Positions 37,695 through 49,080 of a DNA stretch of 64,000 nt are shown here, in pieces (position 1 is the first letter of the stretch; every line of letters starts with the position of its first letter). The stretch comes from Actinobaculum sp. 313 (GTDB taxonomy: Bacteria; Actinomycetota; Actinomycetes; Actinomycetales; Actinomycetaceae). Where the stretch lies: positions 2,604,001 through 2,668,000 of the forward strand of contig NZ_CP029033.1 of assembly GCF_003073475.1 (NCBI RefSeq). The letters are read 5' to 3'. The position numbers and the translations under genes are program-made. The notes beneath the pieces were generated by a model. That model worked only from the letters and a program-made list of their open reading frames with translations. It was not told the origin of the DNA and searched no databases.

Positions 37695-40600
37695 CTAGTG
37701 CGGTGCCGCGTTACCGGTGCACTTCCAGTTGTCATATGCGCTATTGACATCTCCTGCTCGTGCGATGCCTCCTCCCTCTAGCTCCAAATCACGTTGGCTG
37801 ACATTACCGTTGCTATCCACGGTGAAGATCACGCTGCGCGCACCGGAGGGACCGGTGCAACTGACTTCGCCGGTGCCCGTTTGAGGTGTGTCGTAACCGT
37901 CGAATCGCACCTGGATCTTGTTTTCGTCTCCGATGGAGAAGGTGTAACGCTCAATCTTGTCGCCGGTCCTGCCATTCGCACAGTTCTGGGCAGCGGCGTT
38001 GCCACCGCTGGGTGTACTGCGGTAGGCGGTGATGCAGACTCTCCAGTCGGCACTCCAGCCCGGATCGAAGGTGGTGCTACCGGAGGCGTCCACGTTGCCA
38101 CTTGCGGACCCCGACAGTTCAAACCCGCCGGCCGTCCCGTGGAAATTGCCTCCGCTCCAGGAGCACGTCACCGTACGCGAATTGCTGCTGACATTGCGGC
38201 ATTCGAGTTTGGGCGCTTCCGGGGTTCCGTATGGGGTCGCAGAGACCGTGTCGCTTTCCGCACTCGAGTACTTCTGGCTGTTAAAGGTGGCTGTGGCTCG
38301 GAACTTCACCGAGTTGTCCTTACCGTCCTCCAGCCCATCAATCGTTCCGGAGACGGCCTGCCACGGACCACTGTTCACGCTCATCTCATAGGCAATCTCG
38401 CTGTCCTTCCAGCCGTTGACGGCCCCGCCTCCACTCGGCGAAGTAACGGCGAGTTGCCCGGCCTGACCGGTGGCTCGCACGGAGCCGCCGGTTGGTTTGC
38501 CCGGTACGCCGCGCACCGCGACGGTGGCGTTCTTCGTCTCGGAGTTGGAGCCACGCGCCGCATCATTTACGGCATACACCGCGACCGAATGGTCACCGTA
38601 GGGCAGATCGACAGTCACCGAAGTAGCGGTAGTCGTCTGCGTTCCACCGGGATATTGCACCACGTAGTTCTCAATCGCCCGGCCGTTATTCGAATCGGGC
38701 GCAGCCCAAGAAATAACAACCGTGCCACCGCTACCAGACGTCTCTCCGAAGGTGGTGTTCTCCGCCTTCAGATCCTTCACCGGTCCGGGTGGCCCGTAGG
38801 GGGTGACGGATTGTGAGGGCGCCGAGGCTGCCGATGAGCCCTGTGCATTGTTGGCCACCACCGTGGCGGTGCAGGCGGTGCCGTTGGGAACATCGACGGT
38901 TACCGTCGTCGCCGAGACCGTTGTATGGCCGGTGCAGTAGTTCACCGTATATGACTGCACCGGGCTGCCCTCGGTCTCGGCGGCATCCCAACGGAAGGAG
39001 ACGTGCCCATCGGTGGCCTCCCCCGTGACGTTCTGCGGCGCCTTCGGCACCACGTCCAACCTGATCGTCCCGGAACGTGCCGGATCTGAACCACCCACCG
39101 CGTTGTATGCGATTACCTCGAAGGTGTGGTCGCCCAGTTCGAGATCGCCCATGATGCACTGGGAGCCAACCGGGCAACTCTGCTCCTTCCCCGATGTCAG
39201 ATCCCGCACCACGAAGCGCGTGAAATCGGAACCGTTCGGCGAACCGTTCGTCCAGCGGATAATGGCCGTATGCGCGTCGGTGGCCTGAGCCGAGATTCCC
39301 GTCACCGGATCCGGGCGGCCCTGCACGTTCAGGCGCAGGATGCCCCGCACGGTACGCGAGGGATCCCGTGTGGCGTCCTGTAGGTGGTATTCGACGATGA
39401 CTTGCCCGTGCACATTATCCGGCGTTGTCACCGCTACGACGGTGCCGGCGGCACTCACCGTGGCATTGCCGGAGGTCACCGTCGGAGTACCGGAGAGAGT
39501 CAACGGCTCATTCGGAAAGGGATTAATGGCAAACTCCGTCACATCGAAACGCGTTGTCGACCCGGCGCTGACCGTTGCCACATGTTCGCTGATCTGAATC
39601 AGAGGCTTGTCGGTTCGCACGATCACAACTGGGAGCGCGCCCTGCACATCGTCCTTGCCATCACTGATCGTGAGGCGGACTGTGCCCGCCGTGCCCACCT
39701 GCGCGGAGGCTGCCGCTTTGATACGCAAAACGGAGCCGTTGAGATCGGCGGATATTCCATCGGGAGTGGTGCCTACCGAGTACTCCAACGGATCGCCGTC
39801 GTCGTCCACGGTCATGGCGTTCAAGTTGACGGTTGCCGTATCTCCACCGGCCTCTACCTCCACGGACGTCGGGGTGAAGATCGGGGCTCGGTTGCCTTCT
39901 GGTGACACCTCGATGGGAAGAGTCACCGTGGCGGTTCTGCCGCTCGGATCATCCCGGCTGCTGCCATCGGTGACCGGCAAGGTTATGGAGGTGGACCCGG
40001 AGAAGTCCTCCCGCGCGGTAAACGCTAGGGTGTCATCATCCACAACCAGGCTCGATCCGTCCCAACCTACGGAAGCAGCCACCTTGCTCGGGTCGGCGAT
40101 CATCACCGAGTGTCCGGGGCGCGACATGACGTAGTCATTGAGGTTGATCGTCGTCCTCTTACCGGATTCCACAAGAATGGGAACCTTCGTCGAATCGACG
40201 GTGGGGCCGCTGAGAGTGTTGGCCGGAACGCGCACAATCGCCGAAGCAGACAGATCTGAGCCGTCCGTGACCGTGTACAAAATGACGCGCCTCGTCTCGG
40301 CCGTGTCAATGGTCAGCGTGCCATCCTGGTTCACCTTGACGCCGTCGTCGCCGCTGCTCACCGTGCTCTCCAGGATGTCTCCATCCGGGTCCTCGTCGTT
40401 GGCGAGCACGTTGACGCGTACCGTTTTCTTGCCGTAGGCGTCCTGCCGGTCCACGGCGTCGTCGCGCGCTACGGGTGCTCGCTCCGGAGCAGTCTGCGAC
40501 ACATTCACGGTGAGTAACCCGTTGGCGAAGCCGCCGCGACCGTCGGTGATCTGGTAGGAAACCTGGTAAGAACCCTCTTGCGCCGGGGTCTCAATCACCA

Positions 40601-43600
40601 CGGAATTGCCACGCTGCGACAAATCCATTGATGTCTCACTGGTCTGCGCCGAGTCCTGCACCAAGGTAATCGGGTCTCCATCCGGATCGGTGTCGTTCTC
40701 CGTGACCGGCGCCGCGATGCGCACACCTGGGCGAACATTGACCTCGTCGCGGGCCGCCACCGGCGCCTGATTCACCGTGGTGGGCGGCGCAATGCCCACC
40801 CGGATGCGCGCCGTCGCGGTCTTACCGAAAGCATCCTGCACAATGTAGGTGAAAGTGTCGGTGCCGGAAGAACGCGGATCCGCCTTATAGGTGATCGATA
40901 CGGTTCCCGCCGACGCCGTGCCCAGATGGGGGATTCGCCCACACCCACCAGTTCAACCGAGTCACCCTCGGCATCAATACCGTCCAGTTGCACCGGGATG
41001 GTAACGGTCTGGCCGGCAATGGCACGTGCCGTGATGTTCTGCGGAGTGGGAGCGGTGTTCTTCTGTTCGTCGACCGCGGTCACCGTAATATTCACCCTGG
41101 CGGAAGCAACATTACCGAGGGAATCCCGCACCGTGTAGACGGCATGCGTGGAACCGGTTTTCTCGCCGGCACGGAAACGGATCACGTTGTCGGAGAGGAA
41201 GACCTCGCCCATGGCCGGATCCGCATTGGATTGCACATCCGGCAACACGGTCAACGTCAACCCCGCCGGGGAACGGTCATTGTCCAACACGGCGACGGAG
41301 CCCACGTCGCCCGAGCGCACCACCAGGGTGTCATCTCCGGCTTCCGGGGGCTGGGAATCGTCGGCTGTCGGCGTCGGGATGGCCGTTACCCGCGCCGTCG
41401 ATGATGACACGCCATTGGATGCGGTGTATGTGAACTCGACCGGCTCGGTCAGGCCAGAGGGTGCGGTAATACGAACCGTCTCGTGGTTCACCGGAGAGAC
41501 AACCAGTGGTGAACCGTCCACAGTCTGCACCGATTGCACCGTGAGCACCCCGCCCGCCGGGTCGGTGTCATTGGAAAGCACGTCGACGACGGTCTGCCCA
41601 CCGGAGGGCAATAGTGCGAGATCGTCCTCCAGCACAGGTGGCGTCTCATTGTCCGCCTCGAAGGCATCAACACGGATCACTCCCACCGAAGTGGATGGAC
41701 CGTCGGATACGGAATACGACAGGTAGTAGGTTCCCGGCTTATCCGCCGAAACGGTCACCGTTCCGAGAGCGGCGGAAATCTGGGCAATAAGACCGCTGGG
41801 GGCGGTGCTGATTCCGACCAGGGAGAGCTGGTCGCCGTTGGCATCAACGTCGTTCTCCAGAGGCGCCACCGTCACCGTCTCTCCCACGGCCACACGGGCA
41901 TGATCGGCGTTGGCGCGCGGCGGTTTGTTTCCGCCCTCGGTCACATTGACGGTGAAGGTTCCCTCCCCGGTGGCCTGCCCGTCCGAAACAAGCAGCTTAA
42001 TCTCCTGCTCTCCGGGCATGCCCCCAGATGGGAGATAGTCAGCGAGCCATTCTCCTGGTAAGAAACGTCGAAGTCCTCCGGGGCGATCGCTCCGGCCAAA
42101 TAGATGGCGTCGCCGTCGGGGTCGATCCAGTCACCCAGAACCTGCAGTGTCAGCGTTCCTCCGGCGCTCATCTCCGCCTCACTGAGCATCCACTGCGTTG
42201 GTGCCTCATTCTCCGAGAAGGGATGCACGTTGACCGTCACCGTCGCGGTATCGCTACCTCCCCGACCATCGCTGGCCTCGTAGTCGAAGACCGTTGAACC
42301 GGCGGCATCCTCCGGGGTGTCGATCTGCAATGCCTCGCCGTTGCGTATCTGGTTCAAGGTGCCGAAACCGGGCTCGGTTACCGGGGCAACGGTCAGTATG
42401 TCGCCATCCTTATCCGAATCGTTCATCGTCACGGGGAGGGTGGTGGTACGGCCTGGGCGCACACCGAACTCATCGTCTTGCGCCACCGGCGGCTGGTTCT
42501 CCTCTTCCCGATCCGGATCCGCACGCTGCTCGGTCAGATCGGCGCTGTTCTCCTGCGACTCCGTCTCCACCTTCTCTTCGCTCAGATCCTCATCCCAGTC
42601 CGAGATCATGAACATGTCCTCGTCGGGCAGCCATACCTTGCCGTCGGATATGTCGTTGAGCACGATCACCCGGCGGTTGACCCGAAACACCGGCTGCTGC
42701 GCTTGGGCCAGATCCGGATCGCCGACGGCGTCGTCGTTCTCCGTTCCGGCGCAGTCGCGCACGACACGGCCGCTACCCGACCAGGCGGCGTATGCACACC
42801 CCTCGTGCCTCACCGGCTGGGCGGCAACACCGGATGCCTGCGGGTTGTCCGCGTCGGAGGCAACCCGCGTTATTCCTCCGCTTGTGAGATTGACCTCATA
42901 CAGGGTGGTGGCGGACGCGATAAGCACCTCATCCGCCTCCGGGCCGGCCTGCTGCAGCTGCAGCTGCTCGGAATCTCCGAGATCAACCATGCTGCCGCTG
43001 GGAAGCACGACGACTCCGCTGGTTGCGTCCAGAACCACGGAATCCTTCCCAACCGCTGTGATCTGAACGGAATCTCCCCCGGCCACATTGGCCGGGAGTT
43101 TGTGTTCGGTGATGGTCCGCGTCGAGCCTTCGGGAACGGATGAGCGCCAGACCCCCTCCTGTGCGGAAACCACGTGTACCGCCCCGTTCTGGCCCACGGC
43201 CAGCGCGCCGTCGGTGAGGTCAGTCCAAATCGGTTCGTCGACGGAGGTCGCGAAGGTATCGAAGGTCTCGGTGGGGGTAATCCACGCCTCTCCGGTGGCG
43301 GAGTTCAGAATGCCGAGTGTCCCATTGCCGATTCCCGTCTGGTTGGCGCCACCGAGCGCGTGCGGCGTACCGATTGTCACATCCGATGCCACCAGTGAGG
43401 CCAGGGTGTTGTCAGTGAGGTTTTCCGAGAAGACGGTGTCTTTCTCCTGCATAACGTCAGAATCCGCGTTGGTGCCGGCGGATGCGTCAATGGAACGGGC
43501 CGGATAGTTGAGGTGGCCCACCAGACGCTCACGGTTGTTGATTACCCAGACGCCGTTATCGTCCAGGGAGAGTTCGGTGCGGTCGATCCCGTCGTTGTTC

Positions 43601-43743
43601 ACGACGACGACGATGTAAACAGCAACCAAGATGGCAGTGAGCATGATCGACACGGCGCGCTGGGCCCTCTTCGACATAGAGCGACGCGCAGAGAGCCTGC
43701 GGCCACGGAGCGAACGACGCGGCTCGGATGGTGACAGTGACAC
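37695..43743 (-). CDS. Giant membrane-anchored Ig-like/Fn3 repeat protein (two frameshifts)
   Basis: Three frames join into one ~2016-residue protein. A basic N-terminus and one membrane segment (AVSIMLTAILVAVYIVVVV, ~30-48) anchor it. An external ~370-residue region follows, and then a long chain of cadherin/Ig-like repeats with motifs such as PPVAQDDEFGVRPG, LENDVDANGD and VLSNDTDPAGG. Three Fn3 domains come later (PVTGISAQATDAHTAIIRW, PQNVTGEATDGHVSFRW, VISWAAPDSNNGRAIENY), then a small cysteine-containing tail. Frame changes lie at CCCCC 42021-42025 and GGGGG 40928-40932; one added base at each restores continuity. The GTG start has GGAGGGACATTC. It heads the PFNA-type operon and is a plausible adhesin or wall-spanning sensor phosphorylated on its short cytosolic end. 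Confidence 0.83.
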
Positions 43744-44032
43744 GAATGTCCCTCCTCATCGGTGACCCGTATACGCGACTTGCGAATGCGTCACGCTGTC
43801 TGCGCGCCCATAGGAGCCTGGAACCTGTCTCGCCAGAGCTGCCGCAGAAACTGTCCGCATCGCGGCGTGCCCCGCCGAAGCACGAGCTGATTTCCCTAAT
43901 CGCCAGTGAGTGCGGACCACCTACGAATACACGAGATAATCGGTACCAGCATTCTAAGGCCATTTGTGGCCGAGAATTCCACTCGGCGCGAATGTGACTG
44001 ACCTATCGCGGAAAAAAGGGAAGAATAGAGGC

Positions 44033-45334
44033 ATGACGTCATCCTTCATGGACTGGGTGGCCGATGTGGCCGCCGAACATCCAGAACTGGTGAATGCCGT
44101 CGTCACAGTTGATGGAAGCTGGTTGGATATCCTCCTCTCCGATGGCAGGACTTTCCGCTTTCGTCCAGAGCAGATGGTTAAGCCAACACTGGCGGAAGAA
44201 GAACGACGGCGCAGGCTTGACCGCCTGATCTCAATCGGTATTCAACAGGCGAAGCCCGCCGCTCAATCCGAAGCTTCAGCCGCAACCATCGTTCCGGACG
44301 CATCCGCAGGTGCTTCCGGCGCCGACGACCTGATCGACTTCGAGTCGGACACCATACTTCCGATCGTGCGGGCAGCCGACTACTTCGTATCCTCACACGA
44401 CCACGGCGTGGACAACTCAATGGTTTACCTGCCGTTGACCGATTTCATCGGGGTTGGCCTTGCGCGAAATCGCGCTGACAGCACGGACCCCATCTTCTTC
44501 GCCGACCTTGCTCAGAGTAAGGCTTCTCACGACATCGGCCAATTGTTCGGCAAATCCGTGACCACGTTGCGCTCGCTGAGTATGCGAGACGGGCAAACCG
44601 GGGTTGAACTAGCAAGAGCCCGTACTGCGGGCGCACAGACCTTCCTGCTCACGTCGCCGCCGTCATACCAGAGTTCCTGGTTTGCGGATCTTGATATGAC
44701 CCGCACCCTCGCCGAGTCTCTATCGGAAGAACATCGCAACCGGCTGCCACTTTTTGTGCCGGTAAACCGCACAACACTCGTCATCGTATTCGCCGACGAG
44801 CCTCGCCTCCCGCAGTTCTTCTCCTCGCTGCGCGGCCACGACGGAGAGGCAGAGGCCATCTACCCACTCCCCCATACCGTAAGCGCCGATGGCTGGCGGG
44901 AGTGGATTCCGATGCGGGATCACCCGGCCACTGCGATGCTAGACATCCTACGCACCACTTACCGAAGGCGCATTTACATGAAACAGGTCGCAGCGATGGG
45001 CTCCTGGCCGCAGGACCTCGGCGTGCTGAAACCGTATAACGTGCATCGCCCACGTGCCGGGCAACGTGTGTCACTCGCCCAGTGGTCGAATCGCGATGAG
45101 CATGGGTCTATTCCAGACACCGATTTCATCTCCTTCGTGCGCCGCCCCAGTGGACTGCCCTGGGACGAGGACCGGGGCGACGTCGTAACCGTGCGCTCGC
45201 GTGTGGCACGAGAGGTCCTGGCGGATGAAATCCACCGCCTGGAGAACGTGTGGCCACCGCGCTGGGAGATCCGCGGATTCCCGACGCCCGGGCAGCTGCA
45301 GCAGCTCATCGATACTCGCGATCCCGAACTCTGA
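44033..45334 (+). CDS. Conserved-looking protein of unknown function
   Basis: A 433-residue soluble protein divergent from the PFNA-type operon. No family was recognised. Residues 1-~65 resemble a small alpha/beta unit (WVADVAAEHPELVNAVVTVD, LLSDGRTFRFRPEQM), followed by a coiled basic stretch (TLAEEERRRRLDRLISIGI), an Ala/Ser linker, and a ~320-residue globular part (VYLPLTDFIGVGLARNRAD, LFVPVNRTTLVIVFADEP, ending in PPRWEIRGFP). The first part resembles the start of DUF1444/YtpQ proteins, but this is a weak impression. The frame is open to 43964; ATG 44033 follows AATAGAGGC and is chosen. Shared 289-base control region with the giant gene. Confidence 0.7.
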   Translation: MTSSFMDWVADVAAEHPELVNAVVTVDGSWLDILLSDGRTFRFRPEQMVKPTLAEEERRRRLDRLISIGIQQAKPAAQSEASAATIVPDASAGASGADDLIDFESDTILPIVRAADYFVSSHDHGVDNSMVYLPLTDFIGVGLARNRADSTDPIFFADLAQSKASHDIGQLFGKSVTTLRSLSMRDGQTGVELARARTAGAQTFLLTSPPSYQSSWFADLDMTRTLAESLSEEHRNRLPLFVPVNRTTLVIVFADEPRLPQFFSSLRGHDGEAEAIYPLPHTVSADGWREWIPMRDHPATAMLDILRTTYRRRIYMKQVAAMGSWPQDLGVLKPYNVHRPRAGQRVSLAQWSNRDEHGSIPDTDFISFVRRPSGLPWDEDRGDVVTVRSRVAREVLADEIHRLENVWPPRWEIRGFPTPGQLQQLIDTRDPEL

Positions 45335-46010
45335 GCAACGCGACGGCGCGGGGCGGCGCATTCACCTGGTGTGGTGCCGCGCAGCGGGTCCATGATCGCG
45401 TCGCAGGCTGCGCGATCCCAGGAGGCCAACTCCACCTCGCGCGCCGCATGATCGAGGGCCACGTATTCTCCACGCGCGCCGCATGATCGAGGGCTGCTCT
45501 TGGAGGGGCGCATCTCTCGTTTAGGCGAGTACTGGCAGGTCTGAGAAACCCTCCACATAACCGATATGCCGTGGTGGCCGCCTGCGCCCTGCCGTAAAGG
45601 AATGCCGCTGGTCATTGCGGCAAACTGACTCCGTGCCGACGGTCGCGAGATTCTCACCGAGGACCACCTAGGGACGGTTTTCCCATAGCGATTGTCTTAA
45701 AGAAGGCAAAGATAGGTTAGGTAGAAGCAGCGGCACCACGCAGAGCCGCAGATGCACCGTCGTCGTCGACAAGGTGGATCAGGCGAATCACGTGGGCCGT
45801 GCCGGTCATGCGGTTCCGGTGCTGCGTGCTTGCGAACCGAACCGCACTGATCGTGCATGTGGCGCGCGCCGCATCCCATCTCGGTGGAGAGTCGTGGTAC
45901 GGACCACATGGGGCATGCTGGTCATGGCCTCGCTGAAGCTCCGGTATGCCTCGTGCAGTTCATGTGATCGGAACGCCCCTGCGCGGCAACGAGAGACAAG
46001 GGAGTACAAC
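45335..46010. repeat. Intergenic stretch with a 22-bp direct repeat
   Basis: A 22-base sequence starting CGCGCGCCGCATGATCGAGG occurs at 45438-45459 and 45473-45494. The rest of the 676 bases shows no convincing gene; a loose TTGTCT/TAGGTT pair near 45692-45720 could be a promoter for the following kinase gene. Confidence 0.45.
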
Positions 46011-47428
46011 ATGCGAATACTTGCACTGGAAGCGAGTACGACGTCGGCTAAAGCCATGCTCTACGACAGCGAAACGGACAAGTTCGAGAGCGTCGCGCGG
46101 GAGTACAGCGACGACTACTCCACCGTGGAAGACATCAACCAGGCTGAAGCCGTTTACCAGCAAATGATCGCAGTGGGGCGCGAGGTCTTGAACTGGCGCA
46201 GCGTCGATGTGATTGCTCTCAGCGGCACCTGGCACAGCGTATTCCTCTGTGATCGGACCATGCGCCCCACCACACCTGTGTACTTGTGGAACTACACGGG
46301 TGCGAAGGATATCTGCAAGAGATATCGGCAGGACGACGCATATGTCCGTGACTTCTATCAGCGCACCGGTTGCATGGTCAATGCCATCTATCCCGTATTC
46401 AAACTTGATCTGCTACGCGAGACGGGACGGGATGTAGACAATTCCTACATCATGAGCCAAGGTGCCTACCTCACCTATCGCATGACGGGTGGGCGGGTCT
46501 CCACGCGCTGCTTGAGCAGCGGCACCGGCCTGATGAATATCCACAGCCGAGAATACGATCCGCAGATTCTGGCCGAACACCGTATCCAAGAATGGCAGCT
46601 CAGCCGCCTCGTGGACGACGACGCCTCCTTCCCTCTGACGCAAGAGGCCGCGAATCTGCTGGGCGTACGCAGCGGCATTCCCGTGATTCCAACCAACTCA
46701 GATGGCGGACTCAACCAAGTGGGTGTGGGGGCGATTCGGAAAGGCGTCGCAACGTTTTCCGTCGGCACGTCTGGGCCATTCGTCTCAGCTCCGACACCCC
46801 GGTAATACCCGATAGACCCAGCACCTGGTGCTACCTCTCCCCGAAGGCCTACCTTTCCGGCGCCGCCACCAATGGGTGCTGCAACTGCACAGATTGGGTC
46901 AAACAGCGCTTTTTCCCGAGTGGAACGAGTTACGAGGAGATCGAGAGCGGGGTGACAGAGGAGGCGGATACACCGGTGTTCCTCCCCTTCCTGTTCGGCG
47001 AGCGATGCCCGGGATGGAATGATGAGCGGCGCGGCGGCTTCCTGAACGTAGAAGCCAGCCACACCGCCAATGACCTCTATCGCGCCGCGCAGGAGGGCGT
47101 ACTCTTCAACCTCTACCAGTGCTACAAGGTTCTTGCGGAAGCCAACGGAGCTCCAACCGAGGTAATGCTCTCGGGCGGGATTCTCAAGTCATCTGCATGG
47201 ACGCAAATGGCAGCGGATATCTTCGGTGTGCCCATGTCCGTTAACGACGTTGAGCAGGGTTCTTTGCTGGGGGCGATTATCCTCGGAATGGAGCAGCAGG
47301 GGCTCATCGACGATGTGCGGGATTACAAGCCGACCGTCGTTCGCACCATCGATCCCGACCCTTCGCACCGTGACTTCTACGAGGAGAAGTTTGCTCGCTA
47401 CCTCGAGTGCTACGAGAACAATTGCTGA
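46011..47428 (+). CDS. FGGY-family carbohydrate kinase, gluconokinase-like (one frameshift)
   Basis: A ~472-residue kinase after correction. The N-terminal ATPase strand is MRILALEASTTSAKAMLYDS, followed by VIALSGTWHSVFLCD and PVYLWNYTGA. The catalytic Asp lies in IPTNSDGGLNQVG, and the C-terminal domain has EVMLSGGILKSSAWTQMAAD. The frame breaks at GGG 46773-46775: one extra G gives FSVGTSGAIRLSSDTPV and full continuity. FGGY kinases phosphorylate gluconate, xylulose, rhamnulose and similar sugars; the KDPG aldolase downstream makes a sugar acid plausible. ATG 46011 follows AAGGGAG; the longer upstream frame has no ribosome site. Confidence 0.82.
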
Positions 47429-47498
47429 GATCAGGTGGTGTGCCGTGGCATGTGGGCCGCAATGTTGCAAACGATCGTAGCTGCACGCTTCGGGGGCG

Positions 47499-47916
47499 GT
47501 GCTGCGAGAACTGCGGGGTGTCGTGTGACAATCGCGGGCTGTGATGCGAGGACCGCGGATCGTGGTGGGAAGACCGCGGGCTGTGATGCGAGGACCGCGG
47601 ATCGTGGTGGGAAGACCGCGGCCTGTGATACGAGAGTCGCTTGCCGTGATACGAGAGTCGCTTGCCGTGATACGAGAGTCGCTTGCCGTGTTGCGAGAGT
47701 CGGGCCTGTGAGGTGGCAATCGTCGGCCATGGTGCGGCGACCTCGCGCCATGGTTCAGCGACCTCGCGCCATGGTGCAGCAATCCCGTGCCATGGTGCGG
47801 CGACCTCGCGCCATGGTGCAGCAATCCCGTGCCGTGATGCAGCGACCTCGCGCCATGGTGCAGCGACCTCGCACCATGGTGCAGCAGTCTCGTGCGACGG
47901 TGCGGCAACTGTTCAG
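47499..47916 (+). repeat. 21-bp minisatellite, about 20 units
   Basis: About 20 head-to-tail units of 21 bases (two of 20) fill 47499-47916, with fainter units back to ~47462. They fall in blocks: alternating GTGATGCGAGGACCGCGG and GTGGTGGGAAGACCGCGG units twice (47541-47624), three identical GTGATACGAGAGTCGCTTG units (47625-47687), then eight ATGGTGC(A/G)GC(A/G)A units (47729-47896). Because 21 is a multiple of three and the units lack stops, several long open frames cross the region on both strands; none has a credible start or family. It lies between the kinase and dehydrogenase genes in a 641-base gap. Confidence 0.9.
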
Positions 47917-48069
47917 ATGCGACACGGGCCAACACGCGGTAGAACAGATTGGACACACAGAATAGATAGGACAAGTGGAATCGATAGGACAACGCATCGC
48001 CGACTGCGAGGCACCGCCCGGACTCGAACCGCCACAGCCAAGCAGTGACACAGGGCAAGGAAAGTGAGT

Positions 48070-49020
48070 ATGAGCAAGGTAATTGTGACCGCCCGGTCCT
48101 TCGGGAAAACCAACGACGAAGCAGAGCAGCTTCTACGGGAGCATGGCTGCGACGTCGTGCGGATCAACGCGGGAACAGAGGCCGTAGAACAGCAAGTGCG
48201 GCGCGAAATCGTCGACGTCGACGCCGTCGTCGCCGGACTGGAGGAATACGACGCGGACGTTATCGCCAGCGCACGTAATCTGAAGGTCATCTCGCGCTAT
48301 GGCGTCGGGTATGACAAGGTCGATGTGGAGGCCGCGAAGGCGCGCGGGATCGCGGTCACCTTTACCCCCGGAGCCAACGGGGATTCGGTGGCCGATCTGG
48401 CCGTGACGCTGATGCTCAGCGCGGCCCGAAACATTTGCTACATGAACAGGACGCTGCAACGCCCGTCCGGGCTCGAGATGTACCAGAAGACCCTGGGCGT
48501 GATCGGCGTCGGGCGCATTGGCAAGGGCGTGGCGCGGCGTTGCCGGGGCTTCGACATGGATGTGCTGCTGTATGACGCCTTCTATCAGGACCAGGAGTTT
48601 GCCGACGCCGTCGGCGGGAAGTTCGTGGATCTGGAGACGCTGATCCGCGAGTCCGATTTCATCTCCATTCACGCCAATCTGAACGATTCGACACACAACA
48701 TGTTCAGCACCGCGCAGTTCCGGGCGATGAAGAGTACAGCTGTGTTGGTAAACACCGCGCGCGGCGGCATTGTAGATGAGGATGCCCTGTATGACGCGCT
48801 GCGCGACGGCGAGATATATGCGGCGGCGCTCGACGCAGTTGCCGATGAGAGTAACGAGGCGAATAACCGGCTGCGGGAGTTGGACAACTGCATTCTCACG
48901 CCTCATGCCGGCGCGGCGACGCGGGAGGCGTCCGCGAAGATGTCGCTGATGGCGGCGCAGAACGTTGTTGACGTGTTGGAAAGTGGGACCTGCGCGAATC
49001 TGGTCCCGCCCCTGCGGTAA
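48070..49020 (+). CDS. D-isomer-specific 2-hydroxyacid dehydrogenase (SerA-like)
   Basis: A 316-residue NAD-dependent dehydrogenase. It has the cofactor loop LGVIGVGRIGKGVARR (~140), the substrate Arg in VNTARGGIVDEDAL (~230), a catalytic Glu region near ADESNEANN and the His in LTPHAGAATREAS (~281). It lacks the extra C-terminal ACT domain of canonical SerA, so serine synthesis is not implied. With an FGGY kinase before and a KDPG aldolase 60 bases after, oxidation or reduction of a 2-keto/hydroxy sugar acid is more likely. ATG 48070 is preferred over GTG 48064 because CAAGGAAA is better spaced for it. Confidence 0.87.
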   Translation: MSKVIVTARSFGKTNDEAEQLLREHGCDVVRINAGTEAVEQQVRREIVDVDAVVAGLEEYDADVIASARNLKVISRYGVGYDKVDVEAAKARGIAVTFTPGANGDSVADLAVTLMLSAARNICYMNRTLQRPSGLEMYQKTLGVIGVGRIGKGVARRCRGFDMDVLLYDAFYQDQEFADAVGGKFVDLETLIRESDFISIHANLNDSTHNMFSTAQFRAMKSTAVLVNTARGGIVDEDALYDALRDGEIYAAALDAVADESNEANNRLRELDNCILTPHAGAATREASAKMSLMAAQNVVDVLESGTCANLVPPLR

Positions 49021-49080
49021 CCTCGGTGTTGCTGACAGCGTACAGTCCCATTGTCATGATGGCGTGATCAGGAGGTTCTG

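Noticed and set aside
29774-42025. Programmed frameshifting or phase variation as the explanation for split FHA and Fn3 genes
   Set aside because: The runs are only 4-5 bases, no slippery heptamer with a downstream structure is evident, and the same kind of loss occurs in unrelated metabolic genes, so a base-calling cause is simpler.
44974-45657. 227-codon minus-strand frame over the end of the unknown 433-residue gene
   Set aside because: It is antisense to a better-supported gene for half its length and has Arg/Ser/Cys-rich shadow composition.
48015-48032. tRNA T-loop-like GGACTCGAACC
   Set aside because: The flanking bases cannot form the T-stem or an acceptor stem, and no anticodon arm is present upstream.
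47189-48058. Long open frames on both strands (up to 289 codons) around the minisatellite
   Set aside because: They exist because the 21-bp unit lacks stop codons in several frames; no start signal or family is visible, and the longest overlaps the kinase gene antisense.
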